Origin: VXMT01 sp965204835
Lineage (GTDB): Bacteria; Chloroflexota; Dehalococcoidia; UBA2979
Direction: 5' to 3'
DNA length: 64,000 bases
NCBI GenBank assembly: GCA_965204835.1
Contig: OZ242017.1
Location: forward strand, 248,001-312,000
The stretch's first letter is position 1, and the number at the start of each line of letters is the position of its first letter. Both the position numbers and the translations under genes were made by a program. Under the pieces are notes generated by a model. It saw only the letters and a program-made list of their open reading frames with translations, made no database searches and was not told where the DNA came from. Of this stretch, positions 48,089 to 57,111 are shown piece after piece.

Positions 48089-48843
48089 CGACGAAGACGT
48101 ACCGGCTGCGCGCGTCCGACATCGAGCGCAAGTGGCACGTGCTGGACGCGAGCGGGCGGCCCCTCGGCCGTATCGCAAGCGAGGCCGCGCACCTGCTGCT
48201 CGGCAAGCACAAGCCGACCTACGAGCCGCACCTGGCGATGGGTGACCACGTGATCGTGGTCAACGCCGCCGAGGTGATCGTGACCGGCAACAAGGCGAGC
48301 CAGAAGACCTACTACCGGCACTCGGGCTACCCGGGCAACCTCCGCAAGCGCACGTTCGAGCAGCAGATGGAGCGCGACCCGCGCAAGGTCATCGAGACGG
48401 CGGTGCGCGGGATGCTCCCGCACAACGTGCGCGGCCGCGAGTTGTTCCGCCACCTCAAGGTCTACAACGGCGCCGATCACCCGCACGAGGCGCAGGTCAA
48501 CGCCGGCACGGGCGCGCGCGCCCGCCGCCGCGCGGCCGCGGCCGCGCGCGCCGCCGCCGCCGCCGAGGCCGCACCGGTCGACGACGAGCCCGTGGTCGAG
48601 GAGCCTGCCGTCGAAGAGCCGGCGGCCGAGGCCCCCGTCGAAGCGGTCGAGGCCGTCGAGGAGGCTGCGAGCGAGGCCGTGGCGGAGCGGCTGACCGGCT
48701 CGCTCTCACGCCACCGCCGCGACGAGCTGGACGCCGAGGCCGAGCGCCTCGGCATCACCATCGAGGACGGGTGGCGCAAGGGCGACGTGGTCGACGCCAT
48801 CTCCGCGCACTACGATGCGAACCCGCTGGACGAGGAAGAGTAG
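48085..48843 (+). CDS. rplM: 50S ribosomal protein L13 with a C-terminal Rho-N/SAP-like module
   Basis: The L13 core (KWHVLDASGRPLGRIASEAA, KTYYRHSGYPGNLRKRTFEQ, GMLPHNVRGRELFRHLKVY) fills about 145 residues. About 105 residues follow: an Ala/Arg-rich helix, acidic EEPAVEEPA repeats, and a final helical module (about 203-243) reading LSRHRRDELDAEAERLGITI then WRKGDVVDAISAHY. The module resembles Rho N-terminal or SAP folds that bind nucleic acid. GTG 48085 overlaps truA. Confidence 0.95.
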   Translation: MTTKTYRLRASDIERKWHVLDASGRPLGRIASEAAHLLLGKHKPTYEPHLAMGDHVIVVNAAEVIVTGNKASQKTYYRHSGYPGNLRKRTFEQQMERDPRKVIETAVRGMLPHNVRGRELFRHLKVYNGADHPHEAQVNAGTGARARRRAAAAARAAAAAEAAPVDDEPVVEEPAVEEPAAEAPVEAVEAVEEAASEAVAERLTGSLSRHRRDELDAEAERLGITIEDGWRKGDVVDAISAHYDANPLDEEE

Positions 48844-48846
48844 ACG

Positions 48847-49248
48847 ATGACGACCGACGCGCAGCACTACTACTACGGGCTCGGCAGGCGCAAGGCGGCG
48901 ATCGCGCGCGTGCGGCTCTACCCCGGCAACGGCGCGGTGGTCGTGAACGGCCGGCCGCTGGAGGACGTGATCTTCCGGGCGTCGCAGCGCCAGGACATGA
49001 TGCTCCCGCTCTCCGTCACCGAGACGACGGGGCGCTTCAACGTACAGGCGATGGTGAAGGGCGGCGGCGTGACCGGGTGGACCGGCGCGCTCCGTCTCGG
49101 CATCGCGCGCGCCCTCGTCGCGGCCGACGAGGGGTACCGCCGGACGCTGCGGCAGCACGGGCTGCTGACGCGGGACGCGCGGGTGAAGGAGCGCAAGAAG
49201 CCGGGCCTGAAGCGTGCCCGCAAGGCCCCGCAGTTCACCAAGCGCTAG
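48847..49248 (+). CDS. rpsI: 30S ribosomal protein S9
   Basis: This 133-residue S9 shows YYGLGRRKAAIARVRLYPGN, GGGVTGWTGALRLGIARALV and the C-terminal ERKKPGLKRARKAPQFTKR, whose tail reaches the P-site tRNA. It is the last gene of the ribosomal run. Confidence 0.98.
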   Translation: MTTDAQHYYYGLGRRKAAIARVRLYPGNGAVVVNGRPLEDVIFRASQRQDMMLPLSVTETTGRFNVQAMVKGGGVTGWTGALRLGIARALVAADEGYRRTLRQHGLLTRDARVKERKKPGLKRARKAPQFTKR

Positions 49249-49292
49249 CGACGAGCCTGGCCCCCTCGCGCGCATTGTGAGGCCTCCGCATC

Positions 49293-50120
49293 ATGGCGCC
49301 GGCGCACATCGAGGTGATTGTCCGCCGGGGCGCCGGCGCCGCCGCCCGCCCGCCGTTGTTGTTCGTACACGGCACGGGGCATGGCGCGTGGGCATGGGAT
49401 GTGCACTTCCTCGAGTTCTTCGCGGCGCACGGCTTTGATGCGTACGCGCTGAGCCTGCGCGGTCACGGGGAGAGCGCGGGCCGTGAGCGACTGTCCCGCG
49501 CCTCGATCGCCGACTATGCGAGCGATGTCCACGACGTGGCCGCGGACCTGCCGGGCGTCCCCGTGGTGGTGGGACACTCCCTCGGCTCGCGGGTCGTGAT
49601 GAAGTACCTCGAGACGCACGACGCGCCGGCCGCGGCGCTGCTCGCGCCGTTGCCCCGCTTCGGCCTGTTGCTCTCGGCCGCGCGCGCGGCCCGGGATCAC
49701 CCGTGGCTGGCGATGCGGGCGCTGGTGGCCGGGAAGCCCGGGCGGCTGCTCGGAGCGCCGGAGCTCACGCGGAAGCTCAACTTCTCACCCGAACTGGACG
49801 AGGAGCTGATGCGCGAATACGCGAGCCGCCAGGGGCCGGAGTCCACGCGCGCGCTGGCGCAGCTCACCTACGTGCAGCCGGACCGCGCACGCATCCGGGA
49901 GCGCGCCGTGCCGCTGCTGGTGATCGGCGCGAGCGACGACTACTTCGTGCGGCCCGGCGCGGTCCGGCGCATCGCGGCGTCGTACGGCGCCGAGCTGAAG
50001 ATCGTCCCCGGCGTCGCGCACTGCATGATCCTCGACGCCCGCTGGCGCGACGTCGCCGTGCCGCTGCTGGAGTGGCTGGCGCGGCTACCCGGTCTGAGCC
50101 CGGCGGAAGACGCCCCGTAG
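49293..50120 (+). CDS. Alpha/beta hydrolase
   Basis: This 275-residue hydrolase has the oxyanion region LLFVHGTGHGAWAWDVHF, the nucleophile elbow VVVGHSLGSRV (GHSLG), a catalytic aspartate in LLVIGASDDYFV and histidine in VPGVAHCMILD. There is no signal peptide, so it acts in the cytoplasm. The substrate cannot be told from sequence; lipase, esterase and haloperoxidase-like members share this pattern. A terminator follows. Confidence 0.88.
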   Translation: MAPAHIEVIVRRGAGAAARPPLLFVHGTGHGAWAWDVHFLEFFAAHGFDAYALSLRGHGESAGRERLSRASIADYASDVHDVAADLPGVPVVVGHSLGSRVVMKYLETHDAPAAALLAPLPRFGLLLSAARAARDHPWLAMRALVAGKPGRLLGAPELTRKLNFSPELDEELMREYASRQGPESTRALAQLTYVQPDRARIRERAVPLLVIGASDDYFVRPGAVRRIAASYGAELKIVPGVAHCMILDARWRDVAVPLLEWLARLPGLSPAEDAP

Positions 50121-50162
50121 CAAAGAGTCCCGACGTGGCCGCGCGGGCCCCGGAAATACGCA

Positions 50163-50180
50163 AAGCCCCCGAAGGGGCTT
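50163..50180. terminator. Bidirectional terminator between convergent genes
   Basis: AAGCCCC-CGAA-GGGGCTT is a 7-bp stem with a tetraloop between the plus-strand hydrolase and the minus-strand phosphoglucomutase. Short A/T flanks on both sides fit use in either direction. Confidence 0.7.
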
Positions 50181-50243
50181 CGCACCCGGCCCGCGAACCG
50201 ACCGGGGGAGTGCCTGTAGTTTGCGACGCGGAGCGGCGCGCAG

Positions 50244-51662
50244 TCAATTGATGCCCGCGATCTCCTGCCCCTCGCGCAGCGCGGCCCGCACCAACTCCAT
50301 CGACGGCATCTCCGCGTAGATCCGGAGCAGCGGCTCCGTGCCGCTGAACCGCAGCAGCAGCCACCACCCGCCCTCCAGCGTGAAGCGGTAGCCGTCGAGC
50401 GTGTCCTTCGAGGTGACCGCGAGGCCCGCGACCGTGGAGGGCTCGGCGGCGGCGACGCGGGCGGCGATGGCGTCGCGGTCCTCGGCGCGGAGCGCGATGT
50501 CGACGCGGTCGTACTCGTGGCGGCCCACCTCGTCGTACAGCTCGGCGAGGAGCTGCGAGGGCGGCTTGCCGCTGCGCACGACGCAGTCGAGGAGCAGCAG
50601 CCCGGACAGGATGCCGTCGCGCTCGGGAATGTGGCCGCGCAGCGCGTAGCCGCCCGACTCCTCGCCCGCCACGAGCGCGTCCTCCTCGAGCATCCTCGGG
50701 CCGAGGAACTTGAAGCCCACCGCCGTCTCGTGGACCGGGCAGCCGAAGCGCTCGCCGAGGCGGTCGATCATCCGCGTCGAGGTGATCGAGCGCACGATCG
50801 CGCCCCGCTCGCCGCGCACCTCCAGCAGGTAGCGCACGAGCAGCGCGAATGCCTGGTGCTGGTTGAGGAACGCGCCCCGCTCATCGACGAGGCCGAGGCG
50901 GTCGCCGTCGCCGTCCGTCGCGAGGCCGATGTCGTACCCCTCGCGCGCGACGAGGTCGAGCAAGGGTTCGAGGTTGCGCGCGATGGGCTCGGGCGCGTCC
51001 ATGCCGGGGAACGCCGGGTCCGGGTCGCCGCGCAGTTCGTGGACCGTCGTGGCGCCGTCGCCGAGGACGCGCGCCGTGAGGCCGCCCGCCGCCCCGTGCA
51101 TCGAGTCCACCGCGACGCGGAGGCCCGCCTCCCGGATGCGCTCGACGTCCACGAAGGCGCGCAGCGCGTCGACGTAGGCGGGGCGCGGGTCGAAGCGCTC
51201 GATGAGCGGTGTGGCGTCGTGCGCCACGGAGCGGACGGAGCCGCCCGCGAGGACGGCGGGGATGGCTGCCTCGATCTCCGAGGTGACCTCGGGCGGGGCG
51301 GAGTTGCCGACGGCCTGCTTCACCTTGAAGCCGTTCCACTCCGCCGGGTTGTGGCTGGAGGTGATGACCACGCCCGCCCCCGCGCCGCGCTCGCGCACGG
51401 CGTGCGAGATGGCCGGCGTCGGCGCGGCCGCCGAGGCGAGCCCGACGGCGATGCCGTTGCCCGCGAGCACCTCGGCGACGGCCAGCGCGAATGCGTCGGA
51501 CTGTGTGCGCGTGTCGTAGCCCACGACGGCGCCCCGGCCCGCGAGGCCGGCGCGCTGCATCCACTGCGCCGTGGCCTGCGCGACCGCGCGGACGTTGTCG
51601 AACGTGAAGTCCTCGCCGATGACCGCGCGCCAGCCGTCGGTGCCGAAGCGGATCTCGGCCAT
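50244..51662 (-). CDS. Phosphoglucomutase/phosphomannomutase family protein
   Basis: This 472-residue enzyme moves phosphate between C1 and C6 (or C1) of hexose phosphates. It starts AEIRFGTDGWRAVIGEDFTF, has the phosphoserine loop VVITSSHNPAEWNGFK, the metal loop LATDGDGDRLGLVD, the sugar loop GEESGGYALRGHIPERDG and the phosphate-binding RFSGTEPLLRIY. Glucose, mannose or glucosamine phosphate cannot be separated; the adjacent sugar nucleotidyltransferase favours sugar-1-phosphate supply. ATG 51662 overlaps the upstream stop by one base. It is the last gene of the minus-strand operon. Confidence 0.93.
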   Translation of the reverse strand: MAEIRFGTDGWRAVIGEDFTFDNVRAVAQATAQWMQRAGLAGRGAVVGYDTRTQSDAFALAVAEVLAGNGIAVGLASAAAPTPAISHAVRERGAGAGVVITSSHNPAEWNGFKVKQAVGNSAPPEVTSEIEAAIPAVLAGGSVRSVAHDATPLIERFDPRPAYVDALRAFVDVERIREAGLRVAVDSMHGAAGGLTARVLGDGATTVHELRGDPDPAFPGMDAPEPIARNLEPLLDLVAREGYDIGLATDGDGDRLGLVDERGAFLNQHQAFALLVRYLLEVRGERGAIVRSITSTRMIDRLGERFGCPVHETAVGFKFLGPRMLEEDALVAGEESGGYALRGHIPERDGILSGLLLLDCVVRSGKPPSQLLAELYDEVGRHEYDRVDIALRAEDRDAIAARVAAAEPSTVAGLAVTSKDTLDGYRFTLEGGWWLLLRFSGTEPLLRIYAEMPSMELVRAALREGQEIAGIN

Positions 51663-52726
51663 CAGGCGCTGCGGCTGCCCGCCGCCGGGTGGACCGCGCC
51701 GTCGCGGAAGACCGTCTCGTCGTCGATCTCGATGCCCGTCGGTGGCCGCTCGCCCGCGGCCACCTCGGCGCCGTGCCCGAGCACGACGCCTTCGAGGACC
51801 GCGCCAGCGCCGACGCGCGCGCCGGTCGCCAGCACGCTGCGGTCGATGCGCACGCCCTCGCCGACCTGCACGCCGTCCCACAGCACGCTCGCGGTCACAA
51901 GCGAACCCGCGCCGATCTCGCAGCCGTCGCCCGCGACCACGCCCATGCCGAGCATCGCAGACCCGGCGACCGTCGTGCCCTCGCCGAGCAGCGCGGGGAA
52001 GCCCTCGGGCGCGAGGGCGGGGGCGTCGCCGCGTAGCAGGTCGATGTTCGCCTGGAGGTACGCCTCCGAGGTGCCGACGTCGGCCCAGTAGCCGCGGTGC
52101 GTGAACCCGACGATGGCGCGCCCACCCTCGGCCATGCCCGGGAACAGCTCGTCCTCGACGCGGTTGAAGCGCGTGGCGTCGAGCTCGCGGGCGACGCCCG
52201 GCTCGAACAGCCACACGCCCGCGTTGATGAGGTTCGAGGGCGCCTCGGCGGCCGGCGGCTTCTCGACAAAGCGCGTGATGCGGTCGCCGTCGAGCGCGAC
52301 GACGCCGAAGCGCGAGGGGTCCTCGACCTCGTAGAGCGCGATCGAGAGCTCGGCCGAGCGGGCGCGGTGCGCGTCGATCATGAGGCCGAGGTCGAGGTCG
52401 CAGACGAGGTCGCCGTTGCAGACGAGGAAGGGCTCGTCCCAGCCCTCGGCGCAGGTCGCGATCGCGCCGCCGGAGCCGAGCGGTTCCCCCTCGTAGACTC
52501 GCTCGATGGAGAGGCCGAGGTGCGCCCCGTCCCCGAACGTGGTCTCGATCGCCTCGTTGGGCCCGGTCATGGCGAGCGTGACGTCGCGGACGCCGTGGAG
52601 GTGGAGCCGCCGCAGCAGGTACTCGAGCAGGGGGCGGTTGAGGATCGGGACGAGCTGCTTCGGCGTCCGAGGGGTGAGCGGGCGCAGGCGCGTGCCGCGC
52701 CCCCCGACGAGTACGATCGCCCTCAT
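51662..52726 (-). CDS. Sugar-1-phosphate nucleotidyltransferase (GDP-mannose pyrophosphorylase-like)
   Basis: This 354-residue NDP-sugar synthase starts MRAIVLVGGRGTRLRPLTPR with the nucleotide loop, followed by TPKQLVPILNRPLLEYLLRR, FLVCNGDLVCDLDLG and FVEKPP. A C-terminal left-handed beta helix follows, with hexapeptide repeats around IGAGSLVTASVLWDGVQVGEG. The closest familiar pattern is mannose-1-phosphate guanylyltransferase; glucose-1-phosphate forms are also possible. It pairs with the downstream phosphomutase. Confidence 0.9.
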   Translation of the reverse strand: MRAIVLVGGRGTRLRPLTPRTPKQLVPILNRPLLEYLLRRLHLHGVRDVTLAMTGPNEAIETTFGDGAHLGLSIERVYEGEPLGSGGAIATCAEGWDEPFLVCNGDLVCDLDLGLMIDAHRARSAELSIALYEVEDPSRFGVVALDGDRITRFVEKPPAAEAPSNLINAGVWLFEPGVARELDATRFNRVEDELFPGMAEGGRAIVGFTHRGYWADVGTSEAYLQANIDLLRGDAPALAPEGFPALLGEGTTVAGSAMLGMGVVAGDGCEIGAGSLVTASVLWDGVQVGEGVRIDRSVLATGARVGAGAVLEGVVLGHGAEVAAGERPPTGIEIDDETVFRDGAVHPAAGSRSA

Positions 52727-52737
52727 CGCGGCGCCCT

Positions 52738-53967
52738 CTAAGCGCCGTTCGCGGGCAGCCCGGCCGCGCGCTGCAGCTCCTCGACGGCGTCGAGGCGCTC
52801 CCACGGCAGGTCGAGGTCCGGGCGGCCGAAGTGGCCGTACGACGCTGTCGGGCGGTAGATCGGGCGCTGCAGGTCGAAGCGGTCGATGATCGCGGCCGGG
52901 CGCAGGTCGAAGTGGTCGCGGATGAGCCGCTCGATCGCCGCCTCGGGCAGCCGCCCCGTCCCGAACGTCTCGATGCCCAGCGAGGTGGGCTGCGCCACGC
53001 CGATCGCGTACGAGACCTGGAGCTCGAGCCGGTCGGCGATGCCGGCCGCCACGATGTTCTTCGCGGCGTGGCGCGCCGCGTACGCGGCCGAGCGGTCGAC
53101 CTTCGTCGGGTCCTTGCCGGAGAAGGCGCCGCCGCCGTGGCGGGCGATGCCGCCGTAGGTGTCGACGATGATCTTGCGGCCCGTCAGCCCTGCGTCGCCG
53201 GCCGGCCCGCCGGAGACGAAGCGCCCGGTCGGGTTCACGTAGAGCCGCTCGCGGTCCAGGCCCTCGAGCAGCTCCGGCGGGCAGACCGGCTCCACGACGT
53301 GGCGCTCGATGTCCTCGCGGATCTGCTCGCTGCGGACGTGGGGGTCGTGCTGCGTCGAGACGACGAGGGCGGCGATGCGCTTCGGGCGGCCGTGCTCGTA
53401 CTCGACCGTCACCTGCGACTTGCCGTCGGGGCGCAGGTAGGGCAGCGAGCCGTCCTTGCGGAGCTCGGCGAGGCGTCGGGTGAGCCGGTGCGCGAGCGAG
53501 ATCGTGAACGGCAGGTACTCCTCGGTCTCATTGCACGCGAAGCCGATCATCATGCCCTGGTCGCCGGCGCCGACGAGGTCGTAGCGGTCCTCGGAGCCCG
53601 CGGCGCGCACCTCGTGCGCGCGGTCCACGCCCAGCGCGATGTCCGAGGACTGCTCCTTGATCGAGGAGAGCACGCCGCACGTCTCCCAGTCGAAGCCGAC
53701 GCGCGAGTCGTTGTAGCCAATCTCGCGCACCGTGTTGCGCACGACGTGTTCGAGGTCGACGTACGCCTGCGTGGTGATCTCACCGAGGATCAGCACCATG
53801 CCCGTGGTCACGGCGGCCTCGCAGGCCACCCGCGAGTGCGGGTCCTGCTCCAGCATCGCGTCGAGGACGGCGTCGGAGACCTGGTCGCAGAGCTTGTCCG
53901 GGTGGCCCTCGGTGACCGACTCGCTGGTCAGCAGCAGCGAGGGCGACTCGTAGAACGTGTTGGTCAC
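52738..53967 (-). CDS. metK: S-adenosylmethionine synthetase
   Basis: This 409-residue enzyme makes SAM from methionine and ATP. It shows TSESVTEGHPDKLCDQVSDA, GAGDQGMMIGFACNETEEYLP broken at its usual places, GRFVSGGPAGDAGLTGRKII and the Gly-rich GGIARHGGGAFSGKDPTKVD. GTG 53967 has GGAGG/AAGGGA upstream and overlaps ahcY by four bases. A longer open frame upstream is only a shadow of ahcY. Confidence 0.98.
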   Translation of the reverse strand: MTNTFYESPSLLLTSESVTEGHPDKLCDQVSDAVLDAMLEQDPHSRVACEAAVTTGMVLILGEITTQAYVDLEHVVRNTVREIGYNDSRVGFDWETCGVLSSIKEQSSDIALGVDRAHEVRAAGSEDRYDLVGAGDQGMMIGFACNETEEYLPFTISLAHRLTRRLAELRKDGSLPYLRPDGKSQVTVEYEHGRPKRIAALVVSTQHDPHVRSEQIREDIERHVVEPVCPPELLEGLDRERLYVNPTGRFVSGGPAGDAGLTGRKIIVDTYGGIARHGGGAFSGKDPTKVDRSAAYAARHAAKNIVAAGIADRLELQVSYAIGVAQPTSLGIETFGTGRLPEAAIERLIRDHFDLRPAAIIDRFDLQRPIYRPTASYGHFGRPDLDLPWERLDAVEELQRAAGLPANGA

Positions 53968-55235
53968 GCAGTCCCTTCCTCCCACGAACTGAGGTAGCGC
54001 TGTTGCTCCTCGGTGAGGGTGTCGATGGTGATGCCCATCGCGTCGAGCTTGAGCCGCGCGACCTCCTCGTCGATGTCGCGCGGCACGTCGTAGACGCCGG
54101 GCTCGAGGCTCGCGTGGCGGTCGGCGAGCCACGCCGCGGTCAGCGCCTGGTTGGCGAACGACATGTCCATCACGGACGCCGGGTGCCCCTCGGCGGCCGC
54201 GAGGTTCACGAGCCGCCCCTCGGCCAGCACGACGATGCGGCGGCCGTCGGTGAGCGTGCGCTCCTCGACGAACTCGCGCGGCCGGTGCCGCGCCTCCGTC
54301 ATGGCGTCGAGGGCGGGGAGGTTGATCTCGGAGTCGAAGTGGCCGGAGTTGGCGACGATCGCGCCCGACTTCATCGCGTCGAACGCGGGGCGGTCGATGA
54401 CGTTGATGTCGCCGGTGACGGTGACGAAGATGTCGCCCTCGCGCGCCGCCTCGGCGATGGGCATGACGCGGTAGCCGTCCATCGCAGCCTCGAGGGCGCG
54501 CGTGGGCTGGACCTCGGTCACGACCACGTGCGCGCCCAGGCCGCTCGCGCGGCTCGCGAGCCCGCGCCCGCACCACCCGTACCCGGCGACGACGACCGTC
54601 TTGCCGGCGAGGAGCACGTTCGTCGCGCGGATGATGCCGTCGATGGTGGACTGGCCGGTGCCGTAGCGGTTGTCGAACAGGTGCTTCGTATCCGCCTCGT
54701 TGACCGCGACGATCGGGTAGCCGAGCGCGCCGTCGGCGGCCATCGCGCGCAGCCGGATCACGCCGGTCGTCGTCTCCTCGGTCCCGCCCATGACGCCGCC
54801 GAGGAGGTCGCGGCGGTCGCGGTGGAGCATCGCGACGAGATCCGCGCCGTCGTCCATCGTCATGTGCGGGCCGTCGCCCGCGGCCTGCTGGAGGTGGCGG
54901 TGGTAGGCCGCCGAGTCCTCGCCCTTGATGGCGAAGGTCGGCACGCCGAGCTGCGTGCTCAGCGCCGCGGCGACGTCGTCCTGCGTCGAGAGCGGGTTCG
55001 AGGCGCAGAGTCGCACCTCGGCCCCGCCGTCGCGCAGCGCGAGCACCAGGTTCGCGGTCTCCGTGGTGACGTGCAGGCACGCGCTGATGCGCACGCCCTC
55101 GAGCGGGCGCTGCTTGGCGAAGCGGCTGCGGATGCCCGCCACCACCGGCATCTCGCGCGCCGCCCACTCGATGCGACGCAGCCCCTCGGCGGCGAGGCCG
55201 GGCTGGGCGATGTCGCTCTCGGCGGTCGTGGTCAT
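53964..55235 (-). CDS. ahcY: S-adenosylhomocysteine hydrolase
   Basis: This 423-residue NAD-dependent enzyme splits SAH to adenosine and homocysteine. It shows GVRISACLHVTTETANLVLA, the substrate region NEADTKHLFDNRYGTGQS, the NAD motif VVVAGYGWCGRGLASRA and the late GHPASVMDMSFANQALTAAW. It lacks the 40-residue insertion of many bacterial forms. It lies between a GNAT gene and metK, with four-base overlaps on both sides. Confidence 0.97.
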   Translation of the reverse strand: MTTTAESDIAQPGLAAEGLRRIEWAAREMPVVAGIRSRFAKQRPLEGVRISACLHVTTETANLVLALRDGGAEVRLCASNPLSTQDDVAAALSTQLGVPTFAIKGEDSAAYHRHLQQAAGDGPHMTMDDGADLVAMLHRDRRDLLGGVMGGTEETTTGVIRLRAMAADGALGYPIVAVNEADTKHLFDNRYGTGQSTIDGIIRATNVLLAGKTVVVAGYGWCGRGLASRASGLGAHVVVTEVQPTRALEAAMDGYRVMPIAEAAREGDIFVTVTGDINVIDRPAFDAMKSGAIVANSGHFDSEINLPALDAMTEARHRPREFVEERTLTDGRRIVVLAEGRLVNLAAAEGHPASVMDMSFANQALTAAWLADRHASLEPGVYDVPRDIDEEVARLKLDAMGITIDTLTEEQQRYLSSWEEGTA

Positions 55236-56188
55236 GGCTCGCTCCGTCCCGCCCTACCATCGTCGGGCCGGACGGACGCTCGTACCAGCGCCTCACCGTC
55301 CTCGTCGCGGCGGGCGAAGATCCGGCGGAACATCGCCCCGAAGCCGACCACGTCGCGTCGCCGGATCCGCGCCTCGACGATGGGTGAGCCCGCCTCGTAG
55401 CCGAGCCGCTGGTAGGCCCGCACCGCGGGCGTGTTCTCGGGGTCCACGGTCAGCGTGACGGTGGAGCAGCCGCGCGCGAACAGCTCGCGCGTGACGGCCC
55501 CGGTGACCGCGCCGGCAAGCCCCCGCCCGCGCGCCGAGGCGTGCGTGAACACGTTGCCGACCACCGCGATGCCCATGTGCGGCGCGAGCATGTGCGTGCC
55601 GGCCACCGCGACCAGCCTGCCGTCGTCGAACGCGCCGAAGTAGACGCCGCGCTCGATGTGCTCGCCGCGGTAGCCCGTCGGCCCGTCGCCGGTGGCGTAG
55701 AGCACGTTGAGCTGGCGCGCGTCCGCGCGCACGAGCCGCCGCACGCCCCGCATCGAGGAGTCTGCCGGGTCGCTGAAGCCGTGGGACTGGACGGTCATCC
55801 GCATCATCCGCAGCGGGTCGCCCAGCTCGTACACGCGCTCGGCCGCCGCAACGTGCTCCGGCGCGCACGTAGCGAGGTACCCGCCTCGTGGTCCCGGGTG
55901 CAGTGACAGCACCGCCTCGACCGCGTCGGCGTCGCCGGTGAGCACCGTCGTGCGGCCGAGGTTGGCGCGCGCGTGCATGACGATGCCGCTGCGCCCGCCC
56001 GGGCCCTCGGCCGTCCAGAAGCGCGAGAACGGCAGCAACTCGGGTTCGAGGTGGCCGAGCGCGAACGCCGCGAAGGACGGGTCCTCGCTGAGCAGCGTGC
56101 GCACGACCTCGGGGTCGTGCTCCTCGCGCACCACGAAGGTCGAGGCCTCGCCGAGGGCGGCGTGGTCGCGGTCGGATGCGTGGGTCAC
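55232..56188 (-). CDS. GNAT N-acetyltransferase with DUF4081-like N-terminal domain
   Basis: This 318-residue protein has an N-terminal domain (FALGHLEPELLPFSRFWTAE) like the DUF4081 part of two-domain acetyltransferases. The C-terminal GNAT fold shows VVGNVFTHASARGRGLAGAV, where the RGRG stretch is the acetyl-CoA loop, and VDPENTPAVRAYQRLGYEAG. The substrate is unknown. GTG 56188 overlaps mtnP, and its 3' end overlaps ahcY, both by four bases, so it is translated within the methionine-cycle operon. Confidence 0.88.
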   Translation of the reverse strand: MTHASDRDHAALGEASTFVVREEHDPEVVRTLLSEDPSFAAFALGHLEPELLPFSRFWTAEGPGGRSGIVMHARANLGRTTVLTGDADAVEAVLSLHPGPRGGYLATCAPEHVAAAERVYELGDPLRMMRMTVQSHGFSDPADSSMRGVRRLVRADARQLNVLYATGDGPTGYRGEHIERGVYFGAFDDGRLVAVAGTHMLAPHMGIAVVGNVFTHASARGRGLAGAVTGAVTRELFARGCSTVTLTVDPENTPAVRAYQRLGYEAGSPIVEARIRRRDVVGFGAMFRRIFARRDEDGEALVRASVRPDDGRAGRSEP

Positions 56189-57090
56189 GCGCCGCCCTCC
56201 CCGTCCGCCGCGTCGGCCGGGCCCCAGTATCGGTCGACGAGCAGCGCGAGGCGCTGTCTCGTCCCGGCCGGGACCTGGTGCGGCGCGCTCATCAGCGCCG
56301 ACGCGAGTGCGTCGTTGCACTCGCAGGCGCGCTCGCCCGCGAGCCCCTCGATGGCCGCGGCGAGGATCGCGCGGGCGCGGTCGGTGTTCTCGCGCAGCAC
56401 GCGCAGCACGAGGTCGGCGCTCACGTCCTCCTCGTGCTCGTGCCAGACGTCGTAGTCGGTGACGAAGCAGATCGAGGCGTAGCAGAGCTCGGCCTCGCGG
56501 GCGAGGCGCGCCTCGGGCAGCGCCGTCATGCCGACGATGTCCGCGCCCCACGAGCGGAACAGCTCGGACTCCGCGCGCGTCGAGAACGCCGGGCCCTCGA
56601 TGACCACCAGGGTGCCGCCCTCGTGCGCCGTCACGCCCACGCCGAGCGCGGCGGTGGCGAGGTGCTGCGAGAGCGGCGCACAGAACGGGTCGGCCAGCCC
56701 GACGTGCGCGACGAGGCCGTCACCGAAGAAGCTCGGCGGCCGTCCCCGCGTGCGGTCGATGAGCTGGTCCGGCACCACGGCGTGCCCCGGCTCGATGTGC
56801 TGCTGTAGCGACCCGACCGCGGAGGCCGCGAGGAGCTGCCCGACGCCGAGCTGGCGGAAGCCGTGGATGTTGGCGCGCGCCGGCAGCTCGTGCGGCAGGA
56901 TCGTGTGCCCCTCGCCGTGACGGGCGAGGAAGGCCACGCGCTTCCCGCCGAGCGAGCCCACGATGTACGGCCCGCTCGGCTTGCCGAACGGCGTGTCAAG
57001 CTCGACGCGCTCGGGCGCCTCGATGGCATCGAGGGCGTAGAAGCCGGAGCCGCCGATGACGCCGATGTCGGCCGTCGCGCTCACGATCAC
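56185..57090 (-). CDS. mtnP: 5'-methylthioadenosine phosphorylase
   Basis: This 301-residue phosphorylase releases adenine from methylthioadenosine. It shows ADIGVIGGSGFYALDAIEAP, FLARHGEGHTILPHELPARA, QLIDRTRGRPPSFFGDG, VIEGPAFSTRAESELFRSWG and TALPEARLAREAELCYASI. The C-terminal 40 residues are longer than usual. Related purine nucleoside phosphorylases are an alternative, but mtnA in the same operon supports the MTA role. Confidence 0.93.
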   Translation of the reverse strand: MIVSATADIGVIGGSGFYALDAIEAPERVELDTPFGKPSGPYIVGSLGGKRVAFLARHGEGHTILPHELPARANIHGFRQLGVGQLLAASAVGSLQQHIEPGHAVVPDQLIDRTRGRPPSFFGDGLVAHVGLADPFCAPLSQHLATAALGVGVTAHEGGTLVVIEGPAFSTRAESELFRSWGADIVGMTALPEARLAREAELCYASICFVTDYDVWHEHEEDVSADLVLRVLRENTDRARAILAAAIEGLAGERACECNDALASALMSAPHQVPAGTRQRLALLVDRYWGPADAADGEGGA

Positions 57091-57111
57091 GCCCCTTCGT
57101 CGTCTCGAACG

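Noticed and set aside
50517..52091. 524-residue plus-strand frame opposite the phosphomutase and nucleotidyltransferase
   Set aside because: Composition typical of antisense frames; both minus-strand genes are clear family members.
52738..55296. Single 852-residue minus-strand frame covering metK and ahcY
   Set aside because: Only the last 409 residues are MetK; the rest is an arginine/proline-rich shadow of ahcY, which is intact in another frame.
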